NCBI GenBank assembly: GCA_027604505.1
Contig: JADIIX010000023.1
Coordinates: 1-64,000, forward strand
Direction: 5' to 3'
DNA: 64,000 bases
From: Gonapodya sp. JEL0774
Taxonomy: Eukaryota; Monoblepharomycota; Monoblepharidomycetes; Monoblepharidales; Gonapodyaceae
This document shows positions 1 to 11,865 of this stretch, piece after piece. The first letter of the stretch is position 1. The number at the start of each line of letters is the position of its first letter. The translations under genes and the position numbers were made by a program. The notes below the pieces were generated by a model. The model searched no databases. It was not told the origin of the DNA and was given only the letters and a program-made list of their open reading frames with translations.

Positions 1-2299
1 CCCCCCCACCACCCCCCCCCCACCCAAACCCACCACCAATGCCACGGGCGTCCTAATCTCGTCGGGCAAGATGATCTTCCCGGCCTCGGAGCGGCGGAAC
101 TGGCCCACCATGAGGTCGAGGTCGAGGTCGCCAGAGTCGTCCTGGGGGGGCGGACAGAGAGGGAAGGGAAAGGGAAAAGAGGGTTCAGCCACATTGGGAC
201 CGTGGAGTGGCAGTGGCGCAGAGACAGTTGCCTTGGGCACCAGGCACACCTCCCACGCACAGAGCGACGGGGAGAGCAACGCAGCCCACACAAATACAAA
301 CCCCTACCTCGCGCCACCCTCACCAACGCCCAGGACACGCACACACACACCCCGCGTGCCCCCAAACCCCCTCTCGCTCCTGTCTCTCCCCCTTCTGCCA
401 AACCCACAACCCCCAACCCACCATCTCCATCGCATCGACTCCCATCTGCGCGACTCGTTCGTACCGTTCGTATTCCGCGCACATGCCCTCACACTCGCCG
501 ACCATGGCCACGGCCTGGTCCAGGGACCGGGGGAGGGAGGGGTCGGCCATGAGGTTGGAGGACACGTAGTAGGCAAGGAGGGAGGGGCGGGAGGATTTCA
601 GCTGCAGGAAGGGGGAGGGAGAGGGAGGTAGGGGAGACGGTACGAAAGGGTGAGCAGTGATCGAGAGACAGACTATCAGGGACCTCACGGACACCACGGA
701 CAACACCACACACCACCACCCCGCCACCACCTCACAGGCCCACAGGCTCGCTGGCCTCGCGCGGGTGGGTTGCGCTTGGGTTCGCGCATGTGGGGTGCGC
801 TTGCGCGCAGGGCGCCACTCGACCTGTCTGTCCCCTATTCTACCTACCTCGACGTACCGCCTGTTGGCATCCTGGAATATGGATTCGGACTTTGCGGAGC
901 GGCGGGTCGAGGATCTGGGGGTGGTGGTGGGGGATGGATAGGCAAGTCAGGTGGGACCGGGAAAGAAAGGCGGGGAAGGGGAAGGACAGAGGGGAGAGGT
1001 GACAGGAAGAGGGGGGTCGACGAGATGAGACGAGGGCGGGCACAGGTGTGGGCGAAAGGGACGGACGCGGACCGCCGTGCTCGAGCCTTGTACTCCACGT
1101 GCCCTCACTTAGAGTCCACTCCACCCACCCACCACCCCGGGTGACCTCACGCCCGTTCCACCACGCGCACACTCAGCACAGGCAGTACAGGCAGCACACG
1201 CACCACACCGATCACACCCAGCACAACCAGCACACACAGCACACCCCACACACCCAACACACACATCACACACATCACACCAATCCAGACCCATCCAGAC
1301 CCATCCCACCATTGCCACCAATCACACTCACTGCAAAAACCCGCTGAGCCCGCTCGTGGCAGGAGCAGGAGGAGGCTGCGAAGGTGGGGCGACGAGGCGC
1401 GCAGAGGGAGCAGGGGTGGGTGGGCCCCACGAGGGAGTTGATGTGGATGTGGCTGTGGATATGGAGGTCGATGTGGAGTTCGAAGTCGAGGGTTTGGGGA
1501 GGCCGAGGTTGAACCGAGCTGCGCGGGCGGCGAGGGTTGCGGCTGTGGTCGGAGGTGCGGTTGAGGAGATGGAAGGTGGTGGTCGTGAAGGAGGTTGTGA
1601 GGGAGTGGCGGCGGAGTTTGCGGGCGGTGCGGGCGGTTTGGACGAGCGTCTGGGGTTGGAAGAGGACGCGGACGGCGAAGAGGACGTCGCGTGTGCGAGT
1701 GCGAGTGAGAGAGTGGAGGAGGAGGAAGAGTGGGACGACCGGAGAATGTCTGATCCGGGATCGATTGCGGGTGTTGGAGCGAAGTAGTCGTCGTCTGTGG
1801 CGGACGATGGGGCGGGAGAGGCGGGGAGGGGTGGAGCGGTGAGTGCAGGAGCCGCGTCTGAGTGTGTGTCGTCGCTGTCTATGTCGTTTGCGTCTGCGTC
1901 TGCGTCTACGGTGGCGGTCTGTGGCTGTTGAGCACGTCGCCAGGACATGGAGCCGGATGGAGCGCGGGAGGCGGAGGAAGGGCTTGAGCCGCGGAGAGCG
2001 GGTCTCCCTCTGGCAGGGGCAGCCTCAGTGCCACGGAAGAAGCGGGGGTTGGCCGCAGCACCGCGGGATGGAGCGGAGGAGGGGAGAAGTGCGGGGCGGG
2101 TGCGGCCGCGGGAAGAGGGTGCTGAGGAGGGGACAGAGGGTTGAGCGGCAGAATGGTTGAGGAGAGATCTGTTGTGGGATGAGGGGCGATGGGGGCGGGA
2201 AGGGAAGGAGGAGGGAGGGACGGAAGGGTGCGGGTTGGGTGGAGGGCGGGGTGGCTGGGACGGGATGGAGGCGAAGGCCGAGTTCGCAGGTGTGGACAT
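1..2299 (-). CDS. SAC3: SAC3/GANP-family mRNA export factor, 5' part (runs off left edge)
   Basis: Exons I can join in phase are 2299-1332, 914-848, 601-422 and 141 to about 37; the gene then leaves the window. The first ~320 residues are low-complexity Ser/Pro/Ala-rich sequence. The SAC3/GANP signature follows, with a Cys-x3-Cys element in 'GECEGMCAEYERYER' and then 'FRRSEAGK..LPDEIRTP', the usual start of the Sac3 helical domain. Family members scaffold TREX-2 at the nuclear pore and couple transcription to mRNA export; relatives (THP3/LENG8 type) act in splicing or elongation, and the visible part cannot separate these. The start is the only ATG preceding the Pro-rich stretch. Exon 2 needs the donor at 847 rather than 857 to keep phase. 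The C-terminal half is not visible. Confidence 0.78.
1160..1300. repeat. CA-rich low-complexity tract in SAC3 intron 1
   Basis: This is an imperfect CACA/CAGCACA microsatellite-like tract lying wholly inside the first SAC3 intron (1331-915). It has no coding signal on either strand. Confidence 0.8.
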
Positions 2300-2865
2300 A
2301 GGAAGGGATGCAGGGATGCAGGGATTCAGGGATGCAGGGAGTGTGGGGTGTGTTGGGTGTGTTGGGTGTCTCCCCCGTGTCCCCGTGTCCCCGTCCCCGC
2401 GTCACAGCCAACAGCACAGGTGGGAGACAGAAAACAGACTCTGTTCTCCACTAATCGATGCTGACTCAAATGGAAATTTCTATGATGATCGATCGCTCGC
2501 CTCTCTCGCCTCTTCCTCTTCTCGCGGTTGGTGTCTGAATTGCTTCCACTCACCCGCACCCCGACCACAGTTGCCGTGCACACTCCATCTCCTCCCTTCA
2601 AACTCCCTCTTGGTGCGAAAAAATAATCTTTCCTCTCATTCTCATAGAATTGATTCAGCGTCAATAATTTTACCTCTCGTTTCCGCATGAATTGTTGTTG
2701 GCTGTCCAGATTTAACCTCCGTCCAAAGATTATCCCGCCGCATGGTGGTACATTCATGTCCCCAAGCTTTTCACATTACGTCCAGAAACGGGCACGGGGT
2801 ACCCTTGGGGTGGTCGCTGGGGTACTACTGACGCATCGCGATCAGTTCGTGTTGTGACGTCTGAC
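2300..2865. repeat. SAC3 upstream region with small tandem repeats
   Basis: A minisatellite at about 2306-2395 holds repeated GGGATGCA units, then GTGTTGGGT units and CCCCGTGT units. The rest is AT-richer non-coding DNA with no supported gene; it should contain the SAC3 promoter (SAC3 starts at 2299 on the minus strand). Confidence 0.6.
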
Positions 2866-4350
2866 CAGTCGCAACCCGACGCCTGCAGACGCCAAATCAT
2901 TTTCACATCCATCTACAGCGGCGATGGCTCTGCAAGTAGCGGAAACACACAGTACAACAGGCTAAAAACAAACTCATCGGCTCACATTTACACTTTGTGA
3001 TCAGCCGTGGGACTTTCACCCAAGAACAAGGATCTGAGCGGAATCAGAAAACGCTCAGAGATCGCATGCGACACCATCAGTACATGCTCTAGTATATCGA
3101 TAGTTCGACTGTAAAGTTTGGTTCCCCTCGGTTGCCATGTGCGGTCACTGCAGACCTCCTTCGACGAGTGGAAAGAGGTCTGCCGGAAGAACGGTTTTAA
3201 CCATACGACGCACACGAAAACCTCCACCACGCTCTTGAACGAGAGACAAATCGGCAATTTTGAGCCGATCCGATTGTCGAAAGATATTTCGTATTGAGTC
3301 TAGAAGCCGAAATTGGTCGCCCTATGTTCTCGCGCGGGCTGATTTTGATTTTGTTTGGTTGTCACCATATTGAAATCACCTGTGATCTGCTCTTTGCACT
3401 CCTTTGATGGGGCCATCGCCCACAGGGTCGCATCAAATGACATGAAATTGTACCCAATCTCATGGAAATCGACAGTATTTGGTGACATAGTAGTCCGGAC
3501 GAGCTCCGACGCCGTGGTGATGTGTAATGAGCACACGCCAAATCATTTTCAGTTCCATCCACAACGGAGATGGCTCTGCGAACAGTGAAATCCTACAGAA
3601 AATTACGTTTGGAACAAACTCATCGGCTCACATTTGCGGTTTCGTCATCGGAGGCGTGACTTTTACCGAACAGCAATGTTTTCGGCGGAATCACAAAGCG
3701 CTCCTAGAGAGTACACGCTACCCTCAGTACATGCTCTAGTATGCTGATAGCTTGATTGTGAAGTTTGGCTGCCCTCGGATGGAATTTACGGTCGCTGCAG
3801 ACCTCCTTCGACTGGCAGAAAGAGGTCTGCCGGAAAAGCGGTTTAACCATACGACGAGCAGGAAACCTCCACCACCCGCGCGAACGAGAGCCAAATCGGG
3901 ACTTTCGAGCCGATTAGATTATTGAGAAAGATTTCATCTTGAGCCTAGAAGCCGAGATTGGTCGCCCTAGGTCCTCGCGCGAGCTAATTTTGATTTTGTG
4001 TGCAATCACCAATTGGAGGTCCGTCGGGAACCGCTATTTGCACTCTTTCGATGGGGCCACCGGCTCCCGGCTCGCATCGAATGACATGTAGTTTTAATCA
4101 AACTTACGCAATTCCAACGTATTTGGTCAGGAAGTTGTCTGGACGCTGTCCCGACGTGACGACGCCAAATCATTTTGAGCTCCATCAACAACGGCGATGG
4201 TTCTGCGAGTAGCGAAATCCCACAGTAAAACGTGCTAAAAACAAACTGATCGGCTCATATTTGCATTTTTCGGATGGAGTTACGGACTCTCTTCCAAGCT
4301 CGGCAATGTTCTCAGCGCACCAAGAAAACGCTCAGAGATCGTACATGGCG
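2866..4350. repeat. Repeat array A: 2.3 tandem copies of a ~640-bp unit
   Basis: Units start at 2891, 3537 and 4164, each opening with GCCAAATCATTTT, so the periods are 646 and 627 bp. The third copy is cut off near 4350. Each full unit carries a 9-bp stem hairpin (3150-3158 with 3175-3183; 3797-3805 with 3822-3830). Each also has an inverted pair ATCGGCTCA / TGAGCCGAT about 300 bp apart. Units within the array differ more from each other than each does from its counterpart in array B near 37-39 kb, so the array was copied as a block. No transposase, terminal repeats or convincing gene was seen. Short ORFs in the units look incidental. Confidence 0.85.
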
Positions 4351-4655
4351 CCCTCAGTAGTCAGTAGTCAGTAAGCAGTGCACCAGCATACCAGTGTAAG
4401 TGTCCTGGGAACGTAAGTCGCCTCTGCCACCAAGTGCGGGCGCTGCGGAGCTCGCTTGAGAGATCGGGGTTCATTCTTCCTAGCCGGCCTTACGGCTCGC
4501 CATTGTTGTATATCGTAGACAGTCAAGGTATAGAGTGAAAAGATGATTCGATGGAATTACAACGCTACCTGTGTCCGGTGGTTTTGTTATTGCTGTTTGG
4601 CGGCCAGTCTTCGCATTCCCCCACTTCTCCACATACCAACCATCAACCCCCCGCC
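4351..4655. other. Non-coding spacer before the PIH1 gene
   Basis: A short CAGTAGT repeat sits at about 4354-4375. Beyond that I see only presumed promoter and 5' leader of the gene starting at 4656. Confidence 0.5.
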
Positions 4656-6970
4656 ATGTCCACCGACCTCCTCACGCACCTCAAAAACCTCGCCCTGCAC
4701 TCCTCTGACGATCCAAACGGTGACGGCGGTGACGGTGACAACCTCGACGCTGCCACGCTCGCCTCCCTCCAGCAGCTCCAACAGGAACTCGCCGGGTTTT
4801 CCGACGAGCAGGTCGAGGCCATGCTCAGGGGTACAGACCTGGCGGGCCTGCTGGGCGGGCTGGGGAAGGGGGGGTCAGGAATGGGCAAGGACAGGACCAC
4901 GCCGGAAAAGTACGAGATCGTACCCAAACCAGCTTTTGTCGTCAAAACGCATCTGGCGGAAAAGACTGAGGAGTACCCAGCTGACCTTAAGGTGAGATGC
5001 TGCTGCTGCGGCGAGGTTGAGAACGGCACCAGGGGTTGCCGCGGAGCGATGGTGGGGCGTGCGGAGCGATGGTGGGGCGTGCGGACAGTGGGCTCCACGA
5101 CAGGTTTGAGGCTCTAATAGACCCAAGTCGCTGTACTCCACGTGTGGGACGTCAAAAAAAGAACCTTGAGCATTTGGGTGGGACAGCCCTACCTCCGCGG
5201 TTCACACAGTCCACCGTCCGGCGGGTCCCGGTAGGTCAGTCTACCCTCGTCCGTCCCCGCCGCGCACTGGGAGCGCGGTGAAGTCTCCGCCGTCACGACT
5301 CCGACTCTGGTCCCCGTCACTCGCCTCCACCTCGGACGAGAAAGACCCGCTCGTCCACGTCTTCATCCGGGACACCCTCCCCGTCCACAGTCTCTCATGT
5401 GGCGCGTGAGAGACGACTTTGGTGGACAATCAATTCTTGGATGTGCTCTTCTCGAACCGCGGAGCCGTTGTGTCGAAACCCCTGCGGGCGGACCCGCACC
5501 CCAAACCCCTCCACGCACCACCCGCTCACCCTGCCCTCTCCGGCCCCCCAGCTCTTCATCAACCTCTGCCACCACGCCTCCCTCCCGGCCCCCACCCCCC
5601 TCTCCGACGACGAGTTCGAAACCGCCCTGGCACAGGAGGACACGGACAAACTGAAAGTGGCCATGAGCTTGAACGAGGCGAGGGGTGAGGTGGATAAAGG
5701 TGAGCGCGTGGGAATGTTGGGGGGGGGCGGGGCGGGGGGGAGGCGAGTGGGAGGAGGGAGGTACGGTGAAGTGCGTGGGTGGTGTGGGGAGGGCGGTGGG
5801 TGCCCAGCCGGTGAGACTAATCGCAGCGTGCGCGAAACGCAATCGTAGTGTTGCGCGGTCGTGTCGTCATACGCTCCCACTCCCGGGCTCCCCTTTGTGG
5901 AACGCTGCATTCACCCCGTTCTCCTTCACCTTCTCCCTTCACACGTGCGGCCCCCACCACCCGCCACGCCCGCCACGCCAATTCGGCATCATCCCCCTTA
6001 CCGCCGCTCCCCACCCCTTCCCACCATCCTCCCCCCTGCCAAGCCTCCCGCCCCTGCCTCGTCCTCGACGCCTGCGTGCACACCTCGCACATCGCCTCGT
6101 GCGAGCGGAACCCAGACTATCGCCACTTTTTGATTGAGTGTGTGTTGGGAATGGTGGAGACGAGGAACAAGTGGAAGGTGGCACGGGGTGAGTCGGACCT
6201 TGATGGACCCGCAGCCGTCACCCAACAGCCCCCCCTGCGTGTGTATGTGCGTGTGCCCGTGGGTGACCGTCAGCCGTGTGGTGGGACGTTGTGGCGTTCT
6301 TGGCGTGGGGCTGTGCAATCGCTCCGCGGCTCTGTGATGGCGTGTAGAAATCCATTCCACTTTCCGCCCCCCTTTCCTCACGCCCACCCACACCCACCCA
6401 CCACCCAGACTACTCTCTCCCCAAACTACGTTCCAAAGGCCCTCTCCGCCCCCACTTCATCGCCCGCGCCCCCCGACCCGTCATCGAAGAAACCCTACTG
6501 GACACCACCAAGTCCCACCCTGCCGCGTCCAAGCCCAAGGTCCCGACCACGGCGACACCTATACAGGCAAAGGTCAGACAACCTACGTATCGCATCGTGT
6601 GCGAGCCGCCAGAGGGAAGACCTGAGTATATGGTGGTGGAGATCGACTTGCCGGGCGTGGTGCGTAGGGTGGAACGTGGGCGGGGTGGTGGGGTCGTGTG
6701 CTGCCACTGACCACCTGGACGATACAACGTGTTACCTCGACCCCCTCCCCCGGCTTCACTTTCCAGCCCTCCACTTCCACCACCTCCACCACCCTCGACC
6801 TCACCCCGACCCACCTCGCCCTCGACGTTCCGGGACTTTATTCCTTGCTCGCGCCCTTGCCCTGGCCCGCCGACACCGAGGACTCGGACGAAGCGGGCGG
6901 GGCAGAGTTCGATAGGGGTCGGGGCGTGTGTACGGTGACGGTGAGGGTGCTGGGGGTTGATGAGGTGTAG
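4656..6970 (+). CDS. PIH1-domain protein (R2TP / HSP90 co-chaperone adaptor)
   Basis: Five exons in consistent phase: 4656-4991, 5552-5699, 6044-6187, 6409-6659 and 6767-6970, giving 360 residues. After an acidic N-terminus, residues ~90-245 match the PIH1 fold: 'KPAFVVKTHL', then 'LFINLCHH', 'VAMSLNEARGEVDK' and 'LPKLRSKGPL'. A CS-like beta-rich C-terminus follows ('MVVEIDLPGV' and the last exon). PIH1 proteins link HSP90 and RUVBL1/2 to clients such as snoRNP subunits, PIKK kinases or axonemal dyneins. Subfamily (PIH1D1 versus the ciliary PIH1D2/3 or kintoun types) cannot be settled from the sequence alone. The start is the ATG immediately preceding the domain-bearing frame. Intron 1 (560 nt) is long for this window and contains a perfect 20-bp tandem duplication near 5041-5082. 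Confidence 0.85.
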
Positions 6971-7452
6971 GGTTGGGGTGGAAGGTGAAAGGTGAAAGGG
7001 TGGATGGTGAAATGGGGGAGTGGGGATGAGTCGCACGAGGATACCCGGAAACCACACACGTGATCGAGTGCAAGGTTGGCAGTGGAACCCGTTCTTAACG
7101 GAAACGACGGGTGGTGTAAAATTTGTAAATCTAGTGGGTTATAGCCACCATATTCGTGAGGGCTTGGAATTGGTAGTTCCAGCCATGTCTTTCATACATT
7201 CATCTAGTAATCTGTGGCATGCGTTTCACTACAACGTGGGGTATGACAAGCAATTCGCATCCTCCAACTCGCTAGTTGCGACCAACAATTACTTCTTGTT
7301 CTTCTCAAGCACTTTCATTTGAGCCACGCGTGAGTGACCGAGCCAGTATTAATTTTTGATGTCACATTCCGGATGGAAACGACGTCACTTCTTGGCCTCG
7401 GGTCTTCGCATTTCCCATTGCGATCCCTCTTCCAGTCGTTGTTCGGCGCGCC
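6971..7452. other. Intergenic spacer between PIH1 gene and APE2
   Basis: About 480 bp, holding the 3' end of the PIH1 gene and the promoter of APE2. No supported gene or structured element was seen. Confidence 0.5.
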
Positions 7453-10116
7453 ATGCGAATAATGACTTGGAATGTTAACAGTTGAGTATCTCCAACTCCC
7501 CTTTCGTTTCTTTGAAGGATGGGTCTCTCAATGTACCCGGCGATCACAACTTTGACGGATCTGCCCACCATGTTCGGTACACCCAAACGTGTTTCACACC
7601 CTGATGATGCATCATTTCTCGTTGAAGGCTTTCGCACCATGCGCGGCTACGCTCCGTGGAACGAGTGCCGATCCTACAAAGAGCTCCTCGACAGTCTGGG
7701 AGCCGACATCTTCTGCTTCCAAGAGATGAAAGTAACCTGGTGAGTAGATGGGGCGGTTCGAGAGGGGATAAGGTCGGAACCTTGCAGGAAGACTTTGTTT
7801 CTGAAGATGGGAGTGGGACTTTCAGGACAGAATTGATTGGGGGAACCTTGGGGCTGGAATGATAGATATTCGTCGTTTCTTTCAACTCCAGGGAAAAACT
7901 TGACTCCGACATCGCTCTTATACCTGGATACGACGCCTTTTTTTCCGTTTCGCGTGGCAAGAGCGGTTACTCCGGTGTTGTGAGCCCCTCCACGTTTGCA
8001 TCTCAGAGCTCATCGCCGACCCTAATTGCATCGACATCATACCAAATATAAAGGCAACATACGTCTGCACTGACCGCATTCCTACGCCTCTTGATGCCGA
8101 AGAAGGGTTCACAGGGCTCCTGGCCCGCCCTGGCACATTATCGAGAATTGGTTGCTACGGTGACCTTGAGTTGGAATTTGACAGGGACGAGTTGGTGCAC
8201 CTAGATTCGGAAGGGCGGTGTTTGATTACGGATCATGGGTTGTTTGTGGTAGGCCCCAGGCGTGCGCTCTGTTTCGAAATGTTGCGTCGAAGAAGTTGAA
8301 GGTTCATGTTTCTCTATACACAGCTCTTCAACGTCTACTTTCCAAGCGACCCAAGCGACAACGATTCCGGACGTGAAGAATTCAAGATAAAATTTCATCG
8401 AGGTATTGAGGTACGACACAAACTTGCTGTTCACAAGATGGATTCGCACTCCGATCTTAATACGCGCCGTGTCCACACAAAAGCTCCGTGCTCGTGCACT
8501 AATCGACGCCGGCCGCCAAGTAATTGTGCTCGGTGATGTTAACATCACTTACATGGTCAGTCAAAATGGGATTGCAGCTCATTGAACCAGAACGTTGGCA
8601 TGATTCGTTGCAACTCCTCCTGTTAGCCTATTGACCACTACAACCCCATGTGCTCTTATTTCCAAGGCCCTATCGAGGAAGACTCGTACCGTTTCTGGCT
8701 ACACAATTTTCTCACACCTCGCGGACCAGTAGTCGATCTGTTCCGGCACTTTCACCCCGACGCCCAGGGTGCTTACACTTGCTGGAACACCAAGAAAGAT
8801 GGGCGAAGCGGGAATTTCGGTGGGCAATGCTGATAAGCGTTATTTTGGTTATACCTGGATTGCGACCGTGGCCACACATCACTACACAGGCACTCGAATC
8901 GACTACATTCTCCCCACGCGTCAGCTTCTTCCTTGGTTCGAGGAATGCACAATCGAAGCTAATATTCGTGGCTCGGATCACTGTCCTGTCGTCGCCACGC
9001 TCCGATCTTCTATCCAGAGTGGTACTGACCACGTTTTGCTAAATGACTTACTTTCTCCACCTCTGCGTGATTCTGAGGGCAACCTTGTAACCCGGGAACC
9101 TTCAAAACTCTGCTCGCGCTTTTTCGATAAATTCTCGTCCAAGCAGCAGACACTCAAATCGTTTCTCGTGCAAAAAAGCTCGCAAACACCGATGGATACT
9201 GAGGTCAAGGCGACTGACTCTGACGCTTCCGCTGCCAATGTGACTGCATCAGGTGGAGCCAAAACAAGTGCAAATGTCAAAATCTCTCGTCCGCTCTCTG
9301 CTAGCGCACCTGGGCCTCCCCCAAAGAAGGCAAAAACAACCTTGGCTGGTCAGCAATCTCTCTTATCGTTCTTTCAGCCCCCGGTCCCAGCGCCAACTGT
9401 TCTTGTAAGCGCTGGTGCTGAAGTAGGCTTCAAGTCAACGAGTAGTGCTCCAGAACGGCTCGCAAACAAACCCTCACGAAAGAATGGAGCATCAGTGACA
9501 CGGACACTCTCGAAGGGGACCACTGCCCCATCCGCCTTTTCGCGACCTGCAAATCCTTCGCCAGCGCCGCCCGCACCGCCCTCGCCAAATCTGAAAGCGT
9601 CTTACGGTCAGTCCGTGGAAGAGGAACTTTCACCTGTTAATGGAACAGATCAACCTCGCCAAAGCCAAACATGTTGTCTGTCCCTGGAAACTGAGAGTAT
9701 CCCGGATGTTTCCGACGTCCTGGACGCAGCGACTGTGGGCGATGACGAGGAGCCTCCCGGTACGGCTGACTGGAATGGATCGAGAAGTTCCGGCTTGGCG
9801 CACCAGTCTGCTGCCTGGGGGGCGATATTTACCCGTCCCACACCACCCACGTGCCGTCACGGGGAGCCAGCAAAACTCTATACCGTGACCAAGAAGGGGG
9901 CGAACCAGGGTCGACAGTTCTGGATGTGCCCGAGGCCCGGACCAACAAATATGTCCAAGATAATCGGAGTCGACAAAACTGAACGGGATAACTTCAAGTG
10001 AGTTTGGCAGTTTTCTAATGTTATGTGCTGCTTGAAAACATAACTATCCGAAACAAAGGTGTGATTATTTTTCTTGGTACAGAGACAGTGCGAAGCGAAA
10101 GAATGCGAAGACATGA
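7453..10116 (+). CDS. APE2: AP endonuclease 2 (EEP nuclease with PIP boxes and GRF zinc finger)
   Basis: Nine exons: 7453-7480, 7628-7739, 7892-7979, 8054-8248, 8324-8410, 8484-8555, 8627-8819, 8890-9997 and 10083-10116, 638 residues. The exonuclease-endonuclease-phosphatase domain fills residues 1-~300. Catalytic elements visible are 'TWNVN', 'CFQEMK' (Glu~42), 'LGDVNIT' and 'GSDHCPV' (Asp-His). The enzyme processes abasic sites and 3' blocks in base-excision and single-strand-break repair. Two PCNA-binding PIP boxes occur, 'QQTLKSFL' (~343) and 'QQSLLSFF' (~413), with a basic patch between. The C-terminus starts a zf-GRF motif (Cys-x-His, 'GRQFWMC') but the last Cys is not seen. The last exon is small; reading through the 9997 donor would instead stop at 10001. 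Confidence 0.93.
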
Positions 10117-10173
10117 ACCGTTTGACAATTTATTGAAAAATATAGCCCAAAGGTCTCATCTATGTGACGAGTA

Positions 10174-11775
10174 TCAAGTGCTCTTCAGCAACGCCTCGTT
10201 CGTCACCAATAACTCGTCGAGCTAACCACAATAAGCACAAACATTGAAATTAGATTAGCTAACACTCGGGGCAAGTTTTAATTGTATCAACGTACCTCCG
10301 GGCTCAACTCAGACAGAGTCTCGAACCCGTCTTTGTAGAATGCGAGCATGGAGGCTACTAGGTCAGCCACGTTTCTGAGAGGTTCGGGAGACGCCACAAC
10401 TGCCTTCATCTTGTCCATTGCGCTTTCCACTGCGGCAACAAATTCGTCTTCGGCTTTCTCCACCTCAGCTCGAGCCTTATCCATATCAAGGGTCTTTGAG
10501 ACACGTTACCAACATCAAATGACGACATCTCACTCACCGCTTCCTGTCGGGCCGGTGGGGCAGTGGCAGCCTGAGGGATATATGCGAGAAGTGTTCTCAC
10601 TCGATTCTATGACTGCGCCGGGCAGCTGAAGAGGACACCCACCCTTTGCTTGCATGCATCGTAATTCAAGCGAGCCGATTGAACTTGCTTGCGGGCTTTC
10701 TGTTCAAAGTGTTCAAACAATATTTGTTTGTCTAGGACCATGGCGATCAGCACGAGAAACTGCGACGCACCATCGCGAATTCAATAGTAGTTTTCAAAGT
10801 AGTGTTGAATGGCTTGTAGAATTTGTTAGTAATATCGGAATCCTTGGTTTCAAACAAAACATAGTGGGTGAACCAGACAAACAGTGAGTCAACCCGACAG
10901 GACCACACCACACCATTTTGAGCCTGGCCTCTCCAATCTTGTTTTGAGCCTTTGCAAACTTTAAAAGCGCAGCACCAGTCGGTTCTTCTGTCCCCAAAGT
11001 GTTTGCCACCTCCAGACTCGTCCTTGGGTTGTGTGTGATTTTGAGCCAAAGGCCACAGAACAGGGGAGGAAAATTGTTGACGAACCTGGCAAGAGCGTGG
11101 CTCTGAGTCTGCGGAAGCTCTCGTTCTCCTTGAGGCGGGGAAGCTGTAGGTGCTCCGGCACCAGCAGGGCGGAGCTGCTGGGCCCAGTCCGTGACTTTAC
11201 CTGCCAGCTCCGTGATAGTTTCCTGTATGGGTGCGTCTGCCACAGTGTCATGAGCTGCGGAGTTGAACCACGCAGAGTATGGATACACAAACCATAATCA
11301 TGAGTTGCGCGCGTAAATGGCTTCGTCGCTTTCAAGAATTGTTCGTGGAGGGTTTTAATCTTGTCAACACGCTGTTCGACGTTTCCCGAACCCAAAGACC
11401 CGCTGAGACTTGCAAACCTGGATAAATCATTTGAATGCACTTACTTCCTCCAGCTCCTTGTACCTGTGAGCGCGAATCGCGATCGATGAATCACAAATTC
11501 GGTAGGAAACGGCTTGCAGCAACACACTCACTCAGGAGGGAGCGGAGTGGGCTCTGCGTTACCCATCTTTTCGCTCGCATATTGGCGAGCTATTTAATTG
11601 AAAAACAGCGTGCTGATGAGTCGAAACCCTGGATGTGGTAACAGGTTGTCAATACCTCACCCTGGCTGATTGCGGATCCAATCGTGCTTCCCAGGGGAGT
11701 AACTTGTTCACCGATGTTAGTCGCCGCTGAGCGGATGGACGTAAGGAGACTAGTCGCGGTGGTCTGGACGCTCAT
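10174..11775 (-). CDS. BAR-domain protein of the fungal Gvp36 type
   Basis: Eleven exons, in phase throughout: 11775-11656, 11566-11532, 11463-11445, 11371-11293, 11236-11086, 11022-10914, 10842-10771, 10699-10643, 10570-10538, 10493-10296 and 10221-10174, 306 residues. Conserved pieces of the fungal Gvp36-like BAR family appear in order: 'LPPEYKELEERVDKIKTLHE', 'IQETITELAGKVTDW', 'SHALAR', 'IGEARLKMDSDI', 'AMKARKQV' and a final helix near 'ALLKST'. BAR domains dimerise into curved helical bundles that sense or shape membranes; yeast Gvp36 is Golgi-associated and affects endocytosis and vacuoles. Exon 3 is only 19 nt and exon 9 only 33 nt. The ATG at 11775 is used; the GTG six bases upstream is not a likely start. 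It converges tail-to-tail with APE2 (57 bp between stops). Confidence 0.88.
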
Positions 11776-11865
11776 TTCCACGTTTTACTGAGAATTATGG
11801 ATATGCCCCGCTGCACATGAAAGCCTCACATGGAATCAACCGAATTTCATTGAACAATTATAAGA

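Noticed and set aside
2326-2757. Minus-strand ORF upstream of SAC3
   Set aside because: It is made largely of translated minisatellite and has no domain or splice context.
2988-3257. Minus-strand ORF conserved between repeat modules (also at 37292-37525)
   Set aside because: Its similarity follows from the DNA repeat itself. The frame is broken in other modules and there is no domain, so it is not called a gene.
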